From an uncultured Eubacteriales bacterium (lineage in GTDB: Bacteria; Bacillota; Clostridia; Oscillospirales; Acutalibacteraceae), in NCBI GenBank assembly GCA_934436505.1, contig CAKSAP010000001.1, positions 806,001 to 870,000 of the forward strand: a stretch of 64,000 nucleotides of DNA, in the 5' to 3' direction. The notes under the pieces are model-generated. The model was not told the origin of the DNA. It did not search any database and worked only from the letters and a program-made list of their open reading frames with translations. Shown here in pieces: positions 33,646 through 43,003 of this stretch. Position 1 is the stretch's first letter. Each line of letters begins with the position of its first letter. Both the position numbers and the translations under genes were made by a program.

Positions 33646-33675
33646 TATAGTGATGTTTGTTTTGGAGAGGATAAT

Positions 33676-35226
33676 ATGTCAAAGTTCTGTCCCAAGTGCA
33701 ATTCAGAGTTGCCGGAGGAGAGTTCTTTTTGTTTGAACTGCTTTTCTTACATAGGGGAAATTCGCCAGGAGCAGGCTGCGGCTGAAGCTCCGAAAAAGGA
33801 AAAAATCAGGCAAAAAAATCATATTAATAATAAGGCTGTCAATATTACGGGCGCTGTTTTGGCAACGCTTGCGATTTTGACGGTCTCGGCGTCTTTTATA
33901 AACGGGGCGACGGTAAATAAGAACGATGTAGGCGAAACTATGCTTGTCCCCGTTACCGAGCCGGGCGGAGAGCCTGTTACCGACGAGAACGGAGAAGAGC
34001 TTTATGAGGCTGTTACGGTTGAATCGGAAAAGCAGGGCGGAAAGGGCTTTTTCGGAAAGCTCTTTGATGCGATTGAAAATAAAAACGAGGACAAGCCTTT
34101 TGAAAATCCCGTTTTATCGAACGAGACTTCGGCAGAGCGTGGCAACGCTTCGGAGGATAAAAGCAACGAGGCTCAAGAGCCTGCTTTAAGCACGGGCAAC
34201 GGCTCTGGCAGTAATGACAAGGCTGACAATGCCTCGCCTGCATCGGAAAGCAAATTCGAATGGGATATATATAATGAAAAAGCACGGCTTGTAAAATATA
34301 CGGGCAATGCTTCGACTGTGGTTGTGCCTGCAACGCACGACGGCAGGGACGTGGGATATATCGGCGAAAAGGCATTTTCGGATAATTCAAGCATTAAAAA
34401 GATAGTTTTTGAGAGCGCACAGACGCCCTTGACAATACAAAGGGACGCAAGCAGACCGAAGGTAATGTTTAACAATCTTCCCAATTTGACGTCGATTGTT
34501 TTTCCGAGCAAAACCGTTACGCTGGCATCGCCTGTCGGAAGCTGTTATTTTTCAAGCATATTCAATAACTGTCCGTCGCTTGAAAGCGTTACGTTTCAGA
34601 GCAACACCGACGGCAACGGATATTGCTATTCCGAGGACGGAGTTGTTTTCGTTAAGAACTATTCAAACCGATATTTAATTTTCTATCCGTTTGCAAAGAA
34701 AACGGCAACCTACAAATTGCCTGAAGAGTGCGTGGGATTAAGTCCCAAAGCCATATGCAACAATCCGTATATAAGCGAGTTTATCGGCTCAAAGCAATAC
34801 GGCTCGGCTTTTGAGTGCTCCGAGTACAATTTTGACAGCTGCACGGCGTTAAAGAATATTACCGTGCCGTCCGACAGCACGTCAAAGAGCTATTACAGCG
34901 TTAACGGCGTTCTTTATATGGATAAGGCTACCGTTTCCGACGTGTACGGGTATGACAGGGTAAATATGAGTAAAATCGTTTATCCTGCGGGCAAGACGGA
35001 GCAAAGCTTTACCTTTGCTTCGGATAAAAAGATATACTTTGAGGAAACATCCTTTTGCTCGAACAAGCATATAAAAACCGTATATATGCCCGAGGGCTCA
35101 AGGGTCAGCTCAAATTGGAGCAGGGGAACGGGAATAACCTCCGTTTACTTAAAGGACTGCGACGATTCAAGAAGAATAAGCGTTAATCCCAACTTCAGCG
35201 GAATAAGCTTGGGATATTATCAATAA
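33676..35226 (+). CDS. Membrane protein with zinc ribbon and extracellular leucine-rich (BspA-type) repeats
   Basis: This 516-residue protein has an N-terminal zinc ribbon (C5, C8, C19, C22), a basic stretch and one membrane helix (about 55-76). A low-complexity acidic/Ser-rich stalk (about 80-190) follows, and then BspA-type leucine-rich repeats such as GYIGEKAFSDNSSIKKIVF and FNNLPNLTSIVFPS. The Lys/Arg-rich side before the helix predicts the ribbon inside and the repeats outside. It heads an operon with an HTH protein and a kinase, so it may be the surface sensor or the substrate of that system. Confidence 0.8.
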   Translation: MSKFCPKCNSELPEESSFCLNCFSYIGEIRQEQAAAEAPKKEKIRQKNHINNKAVNITGAVLATLAILTVSASFINGATVNKNDVGETMLVPVTEPGGEPVTDENGEELYEAVTVESEKQGGKGFFGKLFDAIENKNEDKPFENPVLSNETSAERGNASEDKSNEAQEPALSTGNGSGSNDKADNASPASESKFEWDIYNEKARLVKYTGNASTVVVPATHDGRDVGYIGEKAFSDNSSIKKIVFESAQTPLTIQRDASRPKVMFNNLPNLTSIVFPSKTVTLASPVGSCYFSSIFNNCPSLESVTFQSNTDGNGYCYSEDGVVFVKNYSNRYLIFYPFAKKTATYKLPEECVGLSPKAICNNPYISEFIGSKQYGSAFECSEYNFDSCTALKNITVPSDSTSKSYYSVNGVLYMDKATVSDVYGYDRVNMSKIVYPAGKTEQSFTFASDKKIYFEETSFCSNKHIKTVYMPEGSRVSSNWSRGTGITSVYLKDCDDSRRISVNPNFSGISLGYYQ

Positions 35227-35238
35227 GGGGGAACTGCA

Positions 35239-35685
35239 ATGCCGGTTATGGAGGCGGAAAACAATAAAACCACGCAGGAGCTTTTGAAGCAGCTGTCAGA
35301 CAAGGAAACCGATTTTGCCGAGTTTGTCAGCAGGGCGGAAAACAGCTTTATCAAAAAGGACTTAAACGACACTTGGCAAAAGCTTATCGAAAAGAGCAAG
35401 CTTTCAAAGTCTGATATAATCAACAAATCTGACATCGGCTACACATATTTTTATGATATATTAAGAGGCGAGAAGTGTCCGTCAAGGGACAAGATAGTTC
35501 GCCTTATCCTTGCAATGCAGCTTGAGCTTGACGATTGTCAAAAGGCACTTGAGCTTTATAATTGGGCGCCTCTCTATGCAAAGGATAAGCGTGACAGCGC
35601 AATGATATATGCCATTAACAATAAGCTTTCGGTTTGGTCGCTTGACGAGCTGCTTGCCGACAATGAATTGGAAATGCTGAAATGA
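35239..35685 (+). CDS. XRE-like helix-turn-helix protein
   Basis: This 148-residue protein has a central HTH-like segment (KSDIINKSDIGYTYFYDILRG ... SRDKIVRLILAMQL) of the kind found in XRE-type regulators, followed by a helical tail. It starts 12 bp after the LRR gene, and its stop overlaps the kinase start by 4 bases, so it is probably translated together with the kinase. It may be a kinase-controlled regulator, which is inference. Confidence 0.7.
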   Translation: MPVMEAENNKTTQELLKQLSDKETDFAEFVSRAENSFIKKDLNDTWQKLIEKSKLSKSDIINKSDIGYTYFYDILRGEKCPSRDKIVRLILAMQLELDDCQKALELYNWAPLYAKDKRDSAMIYAINNKLSVWSLDELLADNELEMLK

Positions 35686-36413
35686 GTATAAAGGAAGAAT
35701 ATATAAAGAAAACGCTCGAAGCGGATTATGAAAAGGTCTGCGAGCTGCGTAAAACACAGCGGAACACGGTAGTCTCATACAGGCACTCAAAAAGCGGAAA
35801 AATGCTTTTGGTTATTTCTATGCCTGAGCAGAACGACGGAGTTTTCAAGGCTCTCAAGGGCGAAAAGCACAATAATCTTCCGATGATTTACGACGTTTGC
35901 TGCGGAGAAAATGAAATGCTTGTGCTTGAGGAGTTTATCGAAGGCGAAAATTTGGCAAGCGTTATTTCAAAAGAGGAATTATCGAAAAAAAGAGCTGTTA
36001 AATATTGCCTTGACGTGTGCGAGGCGTTGAAGCATTTACATTCAAAGAGGATAATCCACAGGGATATAAAGCCGCTTAACGTTATGATTGACGAAAATGA
36101 TAATGCGGTGCTTATCGATATGCAGTCGTCGAGGCTTATGTCGGACGAAAAGAACAGGGACACGCAGTATCTCGGTACGGTAGGCTACGCAGCACCCGAG
36201 CAGTACGGCATTTTTCAATCGATGCCTGCGACGGATATTTATGCTTTGGGCGTTATGTTCAACGAGCTTTTGATAGGTAAGCATCCGTCCGTTGAAATTC
36301 CAAAGGGACGGTTTGGAAAAATTGTGGGAAAATGCACAAATATTAACATTCCGAAGCGGTATCAAAGCGTTGAAGCGTTGCAGAGGGATTTGAAAAAATT
36401 ATATACCACATAA
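35682..36413 (+). CDS. Atypical serine/threonine protein kinase
   Basis: This 243-residue protein has a eukaryotic-like kinase fold. Catalytic loop HRDIKPLN and the GTVGYAAPEQYG activation segment are intact, with TDIYALGVMFNELL in helix F. The ATP-binding lobe is unusual: no Gly-rich loop is apparent, the beta-3 strand reads KMLLVISMPE without the usual VAIK lysine, and DFG is replaced by DMQ. There is no membrane helix or sensor domain. It may be a weak or pseudo-kinase. It is the last gene of the LRR-HTH-kinase operon. Confidence 0.85.
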   Translation: MSIKEEYIKKTLEADYEKVCELRKTQRNTVVSYRHSKSGKMLLVISMPEQNDGVFKALKGEKHNNLPMIYDVCCGENEMLVLEEFIEGENLASVISKEELSKKRAVKYCLDVCEALKHLHSKRIIHRDIKPLNVMIDENDNAVLIDMQSSRLMSDEKNRDTQYLGTVGYAAPEQYGIFQSMPATDIYALGVMFNELLIGKHPSVEIPKGRFGKIVGKCTNINIPKRYQSVEALQRDLKKLYTT

Positions 36414-36473
36414 CGAATAAATATATTATTAGTTATATTGCCAATTTTAAGGCATTTCAAAACGTATCAATCA

Positions 36474-36511
36474 ACTATTTTATATAAAAAACGACATTTA
36501 TATAAAATAGT
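36474..36511. repeat. 12-bp perfect inverted repeat upstream of the ilv promoter
   Basis: ACTATTTTATAT (36474-36485) and ATATAAAATAGT (36500-36511) are perfect inverted copies, ending 2 bp before the -35 box at 36514. It could be an operator, or the terminator of the kinase operon. Confidence 0.5.
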
Positions 36512-36513
36512 GT

Positions 36514-36542
36514 TTGACATTGAGAAAAAAAGTGACTAAAAT
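36514..36542 (+). promoter_or_regulatory. Promoter of the ilv-leu operon
   Basis: A consensus TTGACA (36514-36519) and TAAAAT (36537-36542) are separated by 17 bp, just before the T-box leader. Confidence 0.8.
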
Positions 36543-36554
36543 ATATTAAAAAGT

Positions 36555-36825
36555 AATGATGCGGAGGAGTAAATTCCGAATTCGCCTTCAGAGAATTGCC
36601 GGTCGGTGCAAGGCATAGGAGAATGGTATTGAAACGATCACCGCTGAACTGTTGCTGTGATGGATCTTGTCGGTCAGTAGCTGCAATCGGGTGCTCCCGT
36701 TACAGAGTTGACGAAAAAACGTTGAGTGCTTTTCTTAAAGAAAAGAAAAAGAGTGGTACCACGGGGAATTCTTTTATCGAAGTTCTTCGCCTCTTTAAGC
36801 CGAAGGCTTAAAGGGGCGTTTTGTT
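36555..36825 (+). promoter_or_regulatory. T-box leader, isoleucine type
   Basis: Stem I starts with GCGG (36561-36564), which pairs with CCGC (36641-36644). The bulge AGGAGTAA faces GATCA, placing ATC (36637-36639) as the specifier codon, which means tRNA-Ile. The conserved T-box AGTGGTACCACGG (36752-36764) can pair with uncharged tRNA. The terminator is CGCCTCTTTAAGCC/GGCTTAAAGGGGCG (36788-36818) plus T4. When isoleucine is short, uncharged tRNA-Ile should hold the antiterminator and let transcription enter ilvB. The structure is read by eye. Confidence 0.85.
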
Positions 36826-36839
36826 ATATTGGAGGAATT

Positions 36840-38540
36840 ATGGGAACTAAAACTGAAATGATGTCAGGTGCACAAATCATAATCGAAACCTTGATTGAGC
36901 AGGGAGTTACCGATGTTTTCGGCTATCCCGGCGGACAGGTGCTTAATATTTATGATGAGCTATATAAGGCAAGCGACCGTATAAATCACGTTTTGGCGGC
37001 TCACGAGCAGGGTGCTTCACACGCCGCAGACGGTTATTCGAGGGTTACGGGTAAGGTCGGAGTCGTTATTGCGACCTCGGGTCCCGGTGCTACAAACCTT
37101 GTTACGGGTATAGCTACCGCAATGCTTGACTCAATACCTATGGTTGCGATTACGGGTAACGTGCCCACCTCGCTTATAGGTAAGGACTCTTTCCAGGAGA
37201 TAAATATTATGGGTATTACCTTGCCCATTACAAAGCATAACTATTTTGTTACCGACGTAAACGAGCTTGCGGACACTATCCGTGAGGCTTTTCAGATTGC
37301 GAAATCGGGCAGACCCGGTCCTGTGCTTATCGACGTTCCGAAGGATATTCAAATTGCAAAATGCGAGTACGAAAGAAAAGGCGTTGTTGACTTTGCTCCG
37401 CTTAAAATCGCAGATGACAGTGATGTTGAAAAGGCGGTCGAGCTTATAAATAAGTGCGAAAAGCCGTATATCTATATCGGCGGCGGTGCGGCAGGTCTCG
37501 GAATGACAAAGGAAATTATGGCTTTTGCCGACAAGATTGACGCATATATCGGCTGTACCTTTATGGGACTTTCGGCAATGCCCAACTCCTATGAGCGTTT
37601 TCTCGGTATGGAGGGTATGCACGGTCATTACGCTTCGTCTATGGCTAATAAAGAGGCTGATTTGATAATCGGTATCGGCGTTCGCTTCTCCGACAGAGCA
37701 ACGGGCAACACCGCAAAATACGCAACGGGAGCAAAGCTTATTCAGCTTGATGTTGACCTTTCGGAAATCAACAAGAACATTCAGGTCGATGTCGGTCTTG
37801 TGGGCGATATTAAATCTTCGTTTGCAAGAATTTCCGAACGCTGCGAAAAAGCGGAGCATAAGCAGTGGGAGCAGGAGGTTACGGCTCTCAAAACAGAGGA
37901 AAAACGCATAATCGACGAGGCGGAGGAGGCTTCAAACGGAGCTATGACGCCGAAGAAGATTTTTGACGTTATAAATAAGGTTAAGGACAAATCGACGATT
38001 ATCGCAACAGACGTCGGACAGCATCAGATGTGGGCGGCTCAGTACACCGACTTTGAGCAGAAAAGACGCTTTGCTTCAAGCGGCGGACTCGGCACAATGG
38101 GCTACGGCTTGGGTGCGGCAATCGGCGCAACGGTTGCGACGGGCGACAAGACGGTGCTTATCACGGGCGACGGAAGCTTCGGTATGAACTTGAACGAGCT
38201 TGCGACAGCCGTTACCTATAATACGCCTATCGTTATCGTGCTTCTTAACAACGGCGTTCTCGGTATGGTTCGTCAGTGGCAGACGCTTTTCTTTGACAAA
38301 CGCTATTCGAATACCACTCTCGGAAGAAAGACCGATTTCGTAAAGCTTGCAGAGGCTTTCGGACTTGAGGCGGAGAGGGTTTCGAGCATTGACGAGTTTG
38401 AACAGGCTTTCAAAAGAGGTATGGCGCACAACGGCCCGTATCTTATCGATACACTTATAAATATGGATGAATTCGTTCTTCCGATGCTTCCTCCCGGCGG
38501 CTCGATTGACGATATGATTACAAAGGTAGAGGAGAATTGA
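36840..38540 (+). CDS. ilvB: Acetolactate synthase, large (catalytic) subunit
   Basis: This 566-residue TPP enzyme joins two pyruvates, or pyruvate and 2-oxobutyrate, as the first common step of Val/Leu/Ile synthesis. The catalytic Glu is E56 in LAAHEQGASHAADGY, and the TPP motif is GDGSFGMNLNELATAV with GVLGMVRQWQ following. I chose ATG 36840 because GGAGG precedes it and the longer frame runs into the T-box terminator. It overlaps ilvN by one base. Confidence 0.95.
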   Translation: MGTKTEMMSGAQIIIETLIEQGVTDVFGYPGGQVLNIYDELYKASDRINHVLAAHEQGASHAADGYSRVTGKVGVVIATSGPGATNLVTGIATAMLDSIPMVAITGNVPTSLIGKDSFQEINIMGITLPITKHNYFVTDVNELADTIREAFQIAKSGRPGPVLIDVPKDIQIAKCEYERKGVVDFAPLKIADDSDVEKAVELINKCEKPYIYIGGGAAGLGMTKEIMAFADKIDAYIGCTFMGLSAMPNSYERFLGMEGMHGHYASSMANKEADLIIGIGVRFSDRATGNTAKYATGAKLIQLDVDLSEINKNIQVDVGLVGDIKSSFARISERCEKAEHKQWEQEVTALKTEEKRIIDEAEEASNGAMTPKKIFDVINKVKDKSTIIATDVGQHQMWAAQYTDFEQKRRFASSGGLGTMGYGLGAAIGATVATGDKTVLITGDGSFGMNLNELATAVTYNTPIVIVLLNNGVLGMVRQWQTLFFDKRYSNTTLGRKTDFVKLAEAFGLEAERVSSIDEFEQAFKRGMAHNGPYLIDTLINMDEFVLPMLPPGGSIDDMITKVEEN

Positions 38541-39031
38541 TGATGGACAGATTTGTTATTGCAATGTACGTTGAAAACAAGTACGGCGTTCTTACAAGAG
38601 TCTGCGGCTTGTTTATGCGTAAAGGATTTAACATTGATTCTCTTACGGTCGGCGAGACGGATGACCCGAATTATTCACGTATTACGATCACTCTTCACGG
38701 CGACGAATACGCAAGAGTGCAGCTTGTAAATCAGCTTCGTAAGCTTCACAATATCAAAAAGGTAAAGGTGCTTACCCCCGAGGCTTCCTTTGAAAAAGAG
38801 CTTATGCTTATCAAAGTAAAAAGCACTTCGGAGACAAGAAGCGAAATTCTTGCGGCAACAGAAGTGTATAAGGGAAAAATCCTTGATTATACGCTCGATA
38901 CAATGAGTATTGAGGTTACTGGCGACCCCCAAAAGATTAACGCATTTATTGAGATTATGGCAAGCATCGGCATAATCGAAATGTGCCGAACAGGCGTTGT
39001 GGCAATCGAAAGAGGAACAAGCTCAATTTAA
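38540..39031 (+). CDS. ilvN: Acetolactate synthase, small (regulatory) subunit
   Basis: This roughly 163-residue protein has an N-terminal ACT domain (FVIAMYVENKYGVLTRVCGLF) that binds valine for feedback control, and the conserved C-terminal half. The start is ATG 38540, or the next codon 38543; both follow GAGGAG. It activates and regulates IlvB, whose stop codon overlaps its start (TGATG). Confidence 0.95.
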   Translation: MMDRFVIAMYVENKYGVLTRVCGLFMRKGFNIDSLTVGETDDPNYSRITITLHGDEYARVQLVNQLRKLHNIKKVKVLTPEASFEKELMLIKVKSTSETRSEILAATEVYKGKILDYTLDTMSIEVTGDPQKINAFIEIMASIGIIEMCRTGVVAIERGTSSI

Positions 39032-39091
39032 CACATTTTAGCGGTAACGCTATTAAATATGAACTTTATTTACACAAAGGAGAGAAATATT

Positions 39092-40108
39092 ATGCAGAAA
39101 ATTTATTACCAGCAGGATTGTAACCTTGCTAAGCTCAACGGAAAGACCGTTGCTATCATCGGCTACGGCTCACAGGGTCACGCTCACGCATTGAACCTCA
39201 AGGATTCGGGCGTTGACGTTATTGTCGGACTTTATGAGGGCAGCAAGAGCTGGGCAAAGGCTGAGGCTCAGGGACTCAAGGTTATGACATCGGCAGAGGC
39301 AGCAAAGAACGCTGATATCATTATGATTCTTATCAACGATGAAAAGCAGGCTGCTCTTTACAAGGAAAGCATTGAGCCGAACCTTACAGAGGGCAAGACA
39401 CTTGCTTTCGCACACGGCTTTAACATCCATTTCGGCTGCATTAAGCCTCCGAAGAACGTAAACGTAATTATGATAGCTCCCAAAGGCCCCGGTCACACTG
39501 TACGCAGTGAGTATCAGGCAGGTAAGGGCGTTCCTTGCCTTGTAGCTGTTGAGCAGGACGCAACAGGCGACGCTCTTGAAATCGCTCTTGCTTATGCACT
39601 CGGTATCGGCGGTGCTCGTGCAGGCGTTCTTGAAACAACCTTCAGAACAGAGACAGAAACTGACCTTTTCGGCGAGCAGGCTGTTCTTTGCGGCGGTGTT
39701 TGCGCACTTATGCAGGCAGGCTTTGAAACTCTTGTTGAGGCAGGCTATGACCCCAGAAACGCTTACTTTGAGTGCATCCACGAGATGAAGCTTATAGTTG
39801 ACCTTATCTATCAGAGCGGCTTCTCGGGAATGAGATATTCAATTTCAAACACAGCTGAATACGGCGACTATGTAACAGGTCCGAAGATCATCACAGAGGA
39901 CACCAAGAAGGCAATGAAGAAGATTCTTTCCGACATTCAGGACGGTACATTTGCAAAAGAATTCCTCCTCGATATGTCCTCGGCAGGCGCACAGGTACAC
40001 TTCAACGCTATGCGTAAGCTCGCTTCCGAGCATCCCTCGGAAAAGGTCGGCGAAGAGGTACGTAAGCTTTACAGCTGGAGCGATGAGGATAAGCTCATCA
40101 ACAACTAA
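39092..40108 (+). CDS. ilvC: Ketol-acid reductoisomerase (class I)
   Basis: This 338-residue enzyme has the usual class I length. The Rossmann motif GYGSQGHAHALNLKDSG is followed by a cofactor loop reading GLYEGSKSW, where many NADPH enzymes have Arg in place of Tyr. The catalytic acids are in TDLFGEQAVLCGG and the later helical domain. It isomerises and reduces acetolactate. I chose ATG 39092, 7 bases after AAGGAGAG. Confidence 0.95.
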   Translation: MQKIYYQQDCNLAKLNGKTVAIIGYGSQGHAHALNLKDSGVDVIVGLYEGSKSWAKAEAQGLKVMTSAEAAKNADIIMILINDEKQAALYKESIEPNLTEGKTLAFAHGFNIHFGCIKPPKNVNVIMIAPKGPGHTVRSEYQAGKGVPCLVAVEQDATGDALEIALAYALGIGGARAGVLETTFRTETETDLFGEQAVLCGGVCALMQAGFETLVEAGYDPRNAYFECIHEMKLIVDLIYQSGFSGMRYSISNTAEYGDYVTGPKIITEDTKKAMKKILSDIQDGTFAKEFLLDMSSAGAQVHFNAMRKLASEHPSEKVGEEVRKLYSWSDEDKLINN

Positions 40109-40127
40109 CAGGAAAAGAGTGTAACTT

Positions 40128-41792
40128 ATGGTAAAGGATACTATCGTAAACGGCTTTCAGAACGCTCCGCACCGTTCATTGTATCATGCTCTCGGTCTTA
40201 CGAACGAGGAACAGCAGCGTCCTATGATAGGTATCGTCAGCTCTTATAACGAAATAGTTCCGGGTCATATGAATATCGACAAAATCGTCGAAGCCGTAAA
40301 GCTCGGAGTTGCAATGGCAGGGGGAACGCCTATCGTGTTCCCGGCTATTGCCGTTTGTGACGGTATCGCAATGGGACATACGGGAATGAAATATTCCCTT
40401 GTAACCCGTGACCTTATCGCAGACTCAACCGAGGCTATGGTTATGGCTCACGGCTTTGACGGACTTGTTATGGTCCCCAACTGTGACAAGAACGTTCCCG
40501 GCTTGCTTATGGCGGCGGCAAGACTTAATATACCGACTGTTTTTGTAAGCGGCGGCCCTATGCTCGCAGGCAGGGTTGACGGCAAAAAGACAAGTCTTTC
40601 AAGTATGTTTGAGGCTGTCGGCGCATATTCGGCAGGCAAGATTGACGAAAAACAGCTTTGCGTGTGCGAGGAAAACACCTGTCCGTCCTGCGGCTCTTGC
40701 TCGGGTATGTACACCGCAAACTCAATGAACTGCCTTACGGAAGTTCTCGGTATGGGACTTCAGGGCAACGGCACTATTCCTGCCGTTTATTCAAAGAGAA
40801 TTGAGCTTGCAAAGCACGCAGGTATGCAGGTAATGGAGCTTGTTAAAAAGGACATTAAGCCAAGAGATATTATGACAAAGGCGGCTATTCGTAACGCAAT
40901 TACCGCCGATATGGCTCTCGGCTGCTCGACTAACAGTATGCTTCATCTTCCGGCTATCGCAAACGAGTGCGGAATTGAGTTCAGTCTTGATATGGCAAAC
41001 GAAATAAGCGAACACACACCGAATCTTTGTCACCTTGCACCCGCAGGTCCTACCTATATGGAGGATCTCAACGAGGCAGGCGGAGTTTATGCCGTTCTTA
41101 AAGAGCTTGAAGAGCTCGGCGTGCTCGACACCTCCGTTATGACCTGTACGGGCAAGACCTTAAAGGAAAATATCGCCTCTGCCGTAAACAGAAATACAGA
41201 GGTTATCCGCACCGTTGACAATCCTTATTCAAAGACAGGCGGAATTGCAGTTTTGAAAGGCAATCTCGCACCCGACGGCTGTGTTGTAAAACGCAGTGCA
41301 GTTGCTCCCGAAATGCTTGTTCACGAGGGACCGGCAAGAGTCTTTGAGAGCGAGGAAGAGGCTATTGCCGCAATTTATGCGGGTAAGATAGTCAAGGGCG
41401 ACGTTGTGGTTATCAGATACGAAGGACCGGCAGGCGGCCCCGGAATGAGAGAAATGCTCTCTCCGACCTCGGCTATCGCAGGTATGGGACTTGATAAGGA
41501 CGTTGCACTCATCACGGACGGACGCTTCTCGGGTGCTACAAGAGGCGCTTCGATAGGTCATGTTTCGCCCGAAGCTGTCAGCGGCGGACTTATTGCCTAT
41601 GTCAAGGAGGGCGACCTCATTTCAATCAATATTCCCGAGTATTCAATCGAATTAAAGGTTGACGAAAAGGAAATCGAAGAGCGTAAGGCTACAATGCCCA
41701 TTAAGAGAAAAGAAAATCTCAAGGGCTATCTTGCAAGATACGCTCAGATGGTAAGCTCTGCCGATAAGGGAGCAATAATCAACAAATTCTAA
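40128..41792 (+). CDS. ilvD: Dihydroxy-acid dehydratase
   Basis: This 554-residue Fe-S enzyme removes water from dihydroxy acids to give the 2-keto acids of valine and isoleucine. The cluster cysteines lie in NCDKNVPG and CPSCGSCSGMYTANSMNC. It starts 19 bp after ilvC. The sequence is complete and unremarkable. Confidence 0.95.
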   Translation: MVKDTIVNGFQNAPHRSLYHALGLTNEEQQRPMIGIVSSYNEIVPGHMNIDKIVEAVKLGVAMAGGTPIVFPAIAVCDGIAMGHTGMKYSLVTRDLIADSTEAMVMAHGFDGLVMVPNCDKNVPGLLMAAARLNIPTVFVSGGPMLAGRVDGKKTSLSSMFEAVGAYSAGKIDEKQLCVCEENTCPSCGSCSGMYTANSMNCLTEVLGMGLQGNGTIPAVYSKRIELAKHAGMQVMELVKKDIKPRDIMTKAAIRNAITADMALGCSTNSMLHLPAIANECGIEFSLDMANEISEHTPNLCHLAPAGPTYMEDLNEAGGVYAVLKELEELGVLDTSVMTCTGKTLKENIASAVNRNTEVIRTVDNPYSKTGGIAVLKGNLAPDGCVVKRSAVAPEMLVHEGPARVFESEEEAIAAIYAGKIVKGDVVVIRYEGPAGGPGMREMLSPTSAIAGMGLDKDVALITDGRFSGATRGASIGHVSPEAVSGGLIAYVKEGDLISINIPEYSIELKVDEKEIEERKATMPIKRKENLKGYLARYAQMVSSADKGAIINKF

Positions 41793-41803
41793 ATTTTAGG
41801 TAT

Positions 41804-42991
41804 ATGGATATGGAAGCTAATCAAAAAACAACTTTGATTTGTAACATATCGGCGTTTAATATTTTCAGAGAAATCTTGAGCAAGGCACCTATGGCTGCTT
41901 TGCTCAAGCTACTGAAATGCGGCGACGATATTTTTGAAAAATCCGCTTTGTACGGCGAGTTCGTTGCAAGCCTTGCAGAGTATAATAACAGCTTTTCGGA
42001 GTTCTTGAAAAAAGCTGTCTGTGAGAGTGAGAACAGGTATATTGTTCTCAAATCGCAGGGCAAGGAAATTCCTGCCTCACTTGAGGAAAACTGCAAGCGT
42101 GAGCTGTCGATTTTATCGGAGCTTACAAGGCTCAAAGGCACTGATATTTGTGATTTTTCGGAAAATATTTATTCTCCGCAGTTTGATAATTCATATATTG
42201 ACTTTAACGAAATGTATTCGAAGAGAGCGAGCTGTGTATCCTCTTACGGCTACGGCATTTTTGCCACCTCGAAAATGTTCAGAGTATCAAACGGTGAAAT
42301 TTATCCGATAGATTTTTCGGACGATATATCGCTTGACGATTTTGTGGGCTATGAGGACGAAAGACGCAGGGTATATGACAATATCGAGGCTCTCACACAG
42401 GGCAGACCTGCACTGAATACGCTTTTGTGCGGCGATGCCGGAACGGGTAAATCATCAACAGTAAAGGCTTGTGCCAACCACTTTTTCGACAGCGGAGTCA
42501 GACTTATCGAGCTTCGCAAGGATCAGCTTTTCGATTTGCCCTACATAATGTCGAGAATTGAGGGAAATCCCCTTAAATTCATTATATTTATCGACGACCT
42601 TTCATTTAACAAAAACGACGATTGCTTCAGTATGCTGAAGGCTGTGCTCGAAGGCTCTGCCTCGGGCAAGGCGAGCAATGCGGTTATCGTCGCAACAAGT
42701 AACCGACGTCATATCGTAAAGGAGAGCTTTGCGGAGAGGCAGGGAACGGACGACGTTCACCGTGCCGACACAATGCAGGAGCTTATGTCCTTGTCAGACC
42801 GCTTCGGTCTTGTTGTTTATTTTTCAAAGCCGAATAAGGCTTTGTATCTTGAAATTGTACATCAGTTGGCTGAAAAAGCCGATTTGAATATACCGTCAGA
42901 CGAGCTTGACATCAAAGCGGAAGCGTTTGCACTTTCAAAGGGTTCACGTTCGCCCCGTGCGGCAGAACAGTTTATCAACAGTTTGATATAA
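41804..42991 (+). CDS. DUF815-type AAA ATPase inside the ilv operon
   Basis: This 395-residue protein has an N-terminal helical part (1-170) and an AAA ATPase of the DUF815 type: FVGYEDERRRVYDNIEAL before the P-loop CGDAGTGKS (209-217), Walker B FIIFIDDLSF, then ATSNRRHIV and a C-terminal helical lid. DUF815 proteins are predicted AAA ATPases without an assigned role. Its gaps to ilvD (11 bp) and ilvA (12 bp) place it in the operon. No link to branched-chain synthesis is known to me; it may act on one of the pathway enzymes or be a passenger. Confidence 0.85.
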   Translation: MDMEANQKTTLICNISAFNIFREILSKAPMAALLKLLKCGDDIFEKSALYGEFVASLAEYNNSFSEFLKKAVCESENRYIVLKSQGKEIPASLEENCKRELSILSELTRLKGTDICDFSENIYSPQFDNSYIDFNEMYSKRASCVSSYGYGIFATSKMFRVSNGEIYPIDFSDDISLDDFVGYEDERRRVYDNIEALTQGRPALNTLLCGDAGTGKSSTVKACANHFFDSGVRLIELRKDQLFDLPYIMSRIEGNPLKFIIFIDDLSFNKNDDCFSMLKAVLEGSASGKASNAVIVATSNRRHIVKESFAERQGTDDVHRADTMQELMSLSDRFGLVVYFSKPNKALYLEIVHQLAEKADLNIPSDELDIKAEAFALSKGSRSPRAAEQFINSLI

Positions 42992-43003
42992 AGGAGTAAC
43001 AAA

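Noticed and set aside
36596..36839. Frames through the ilvB leader, including a longer ilvB start
   Set aside because: The region is the T-box with its terminator; GGAGG places the ilvB start at 36840.
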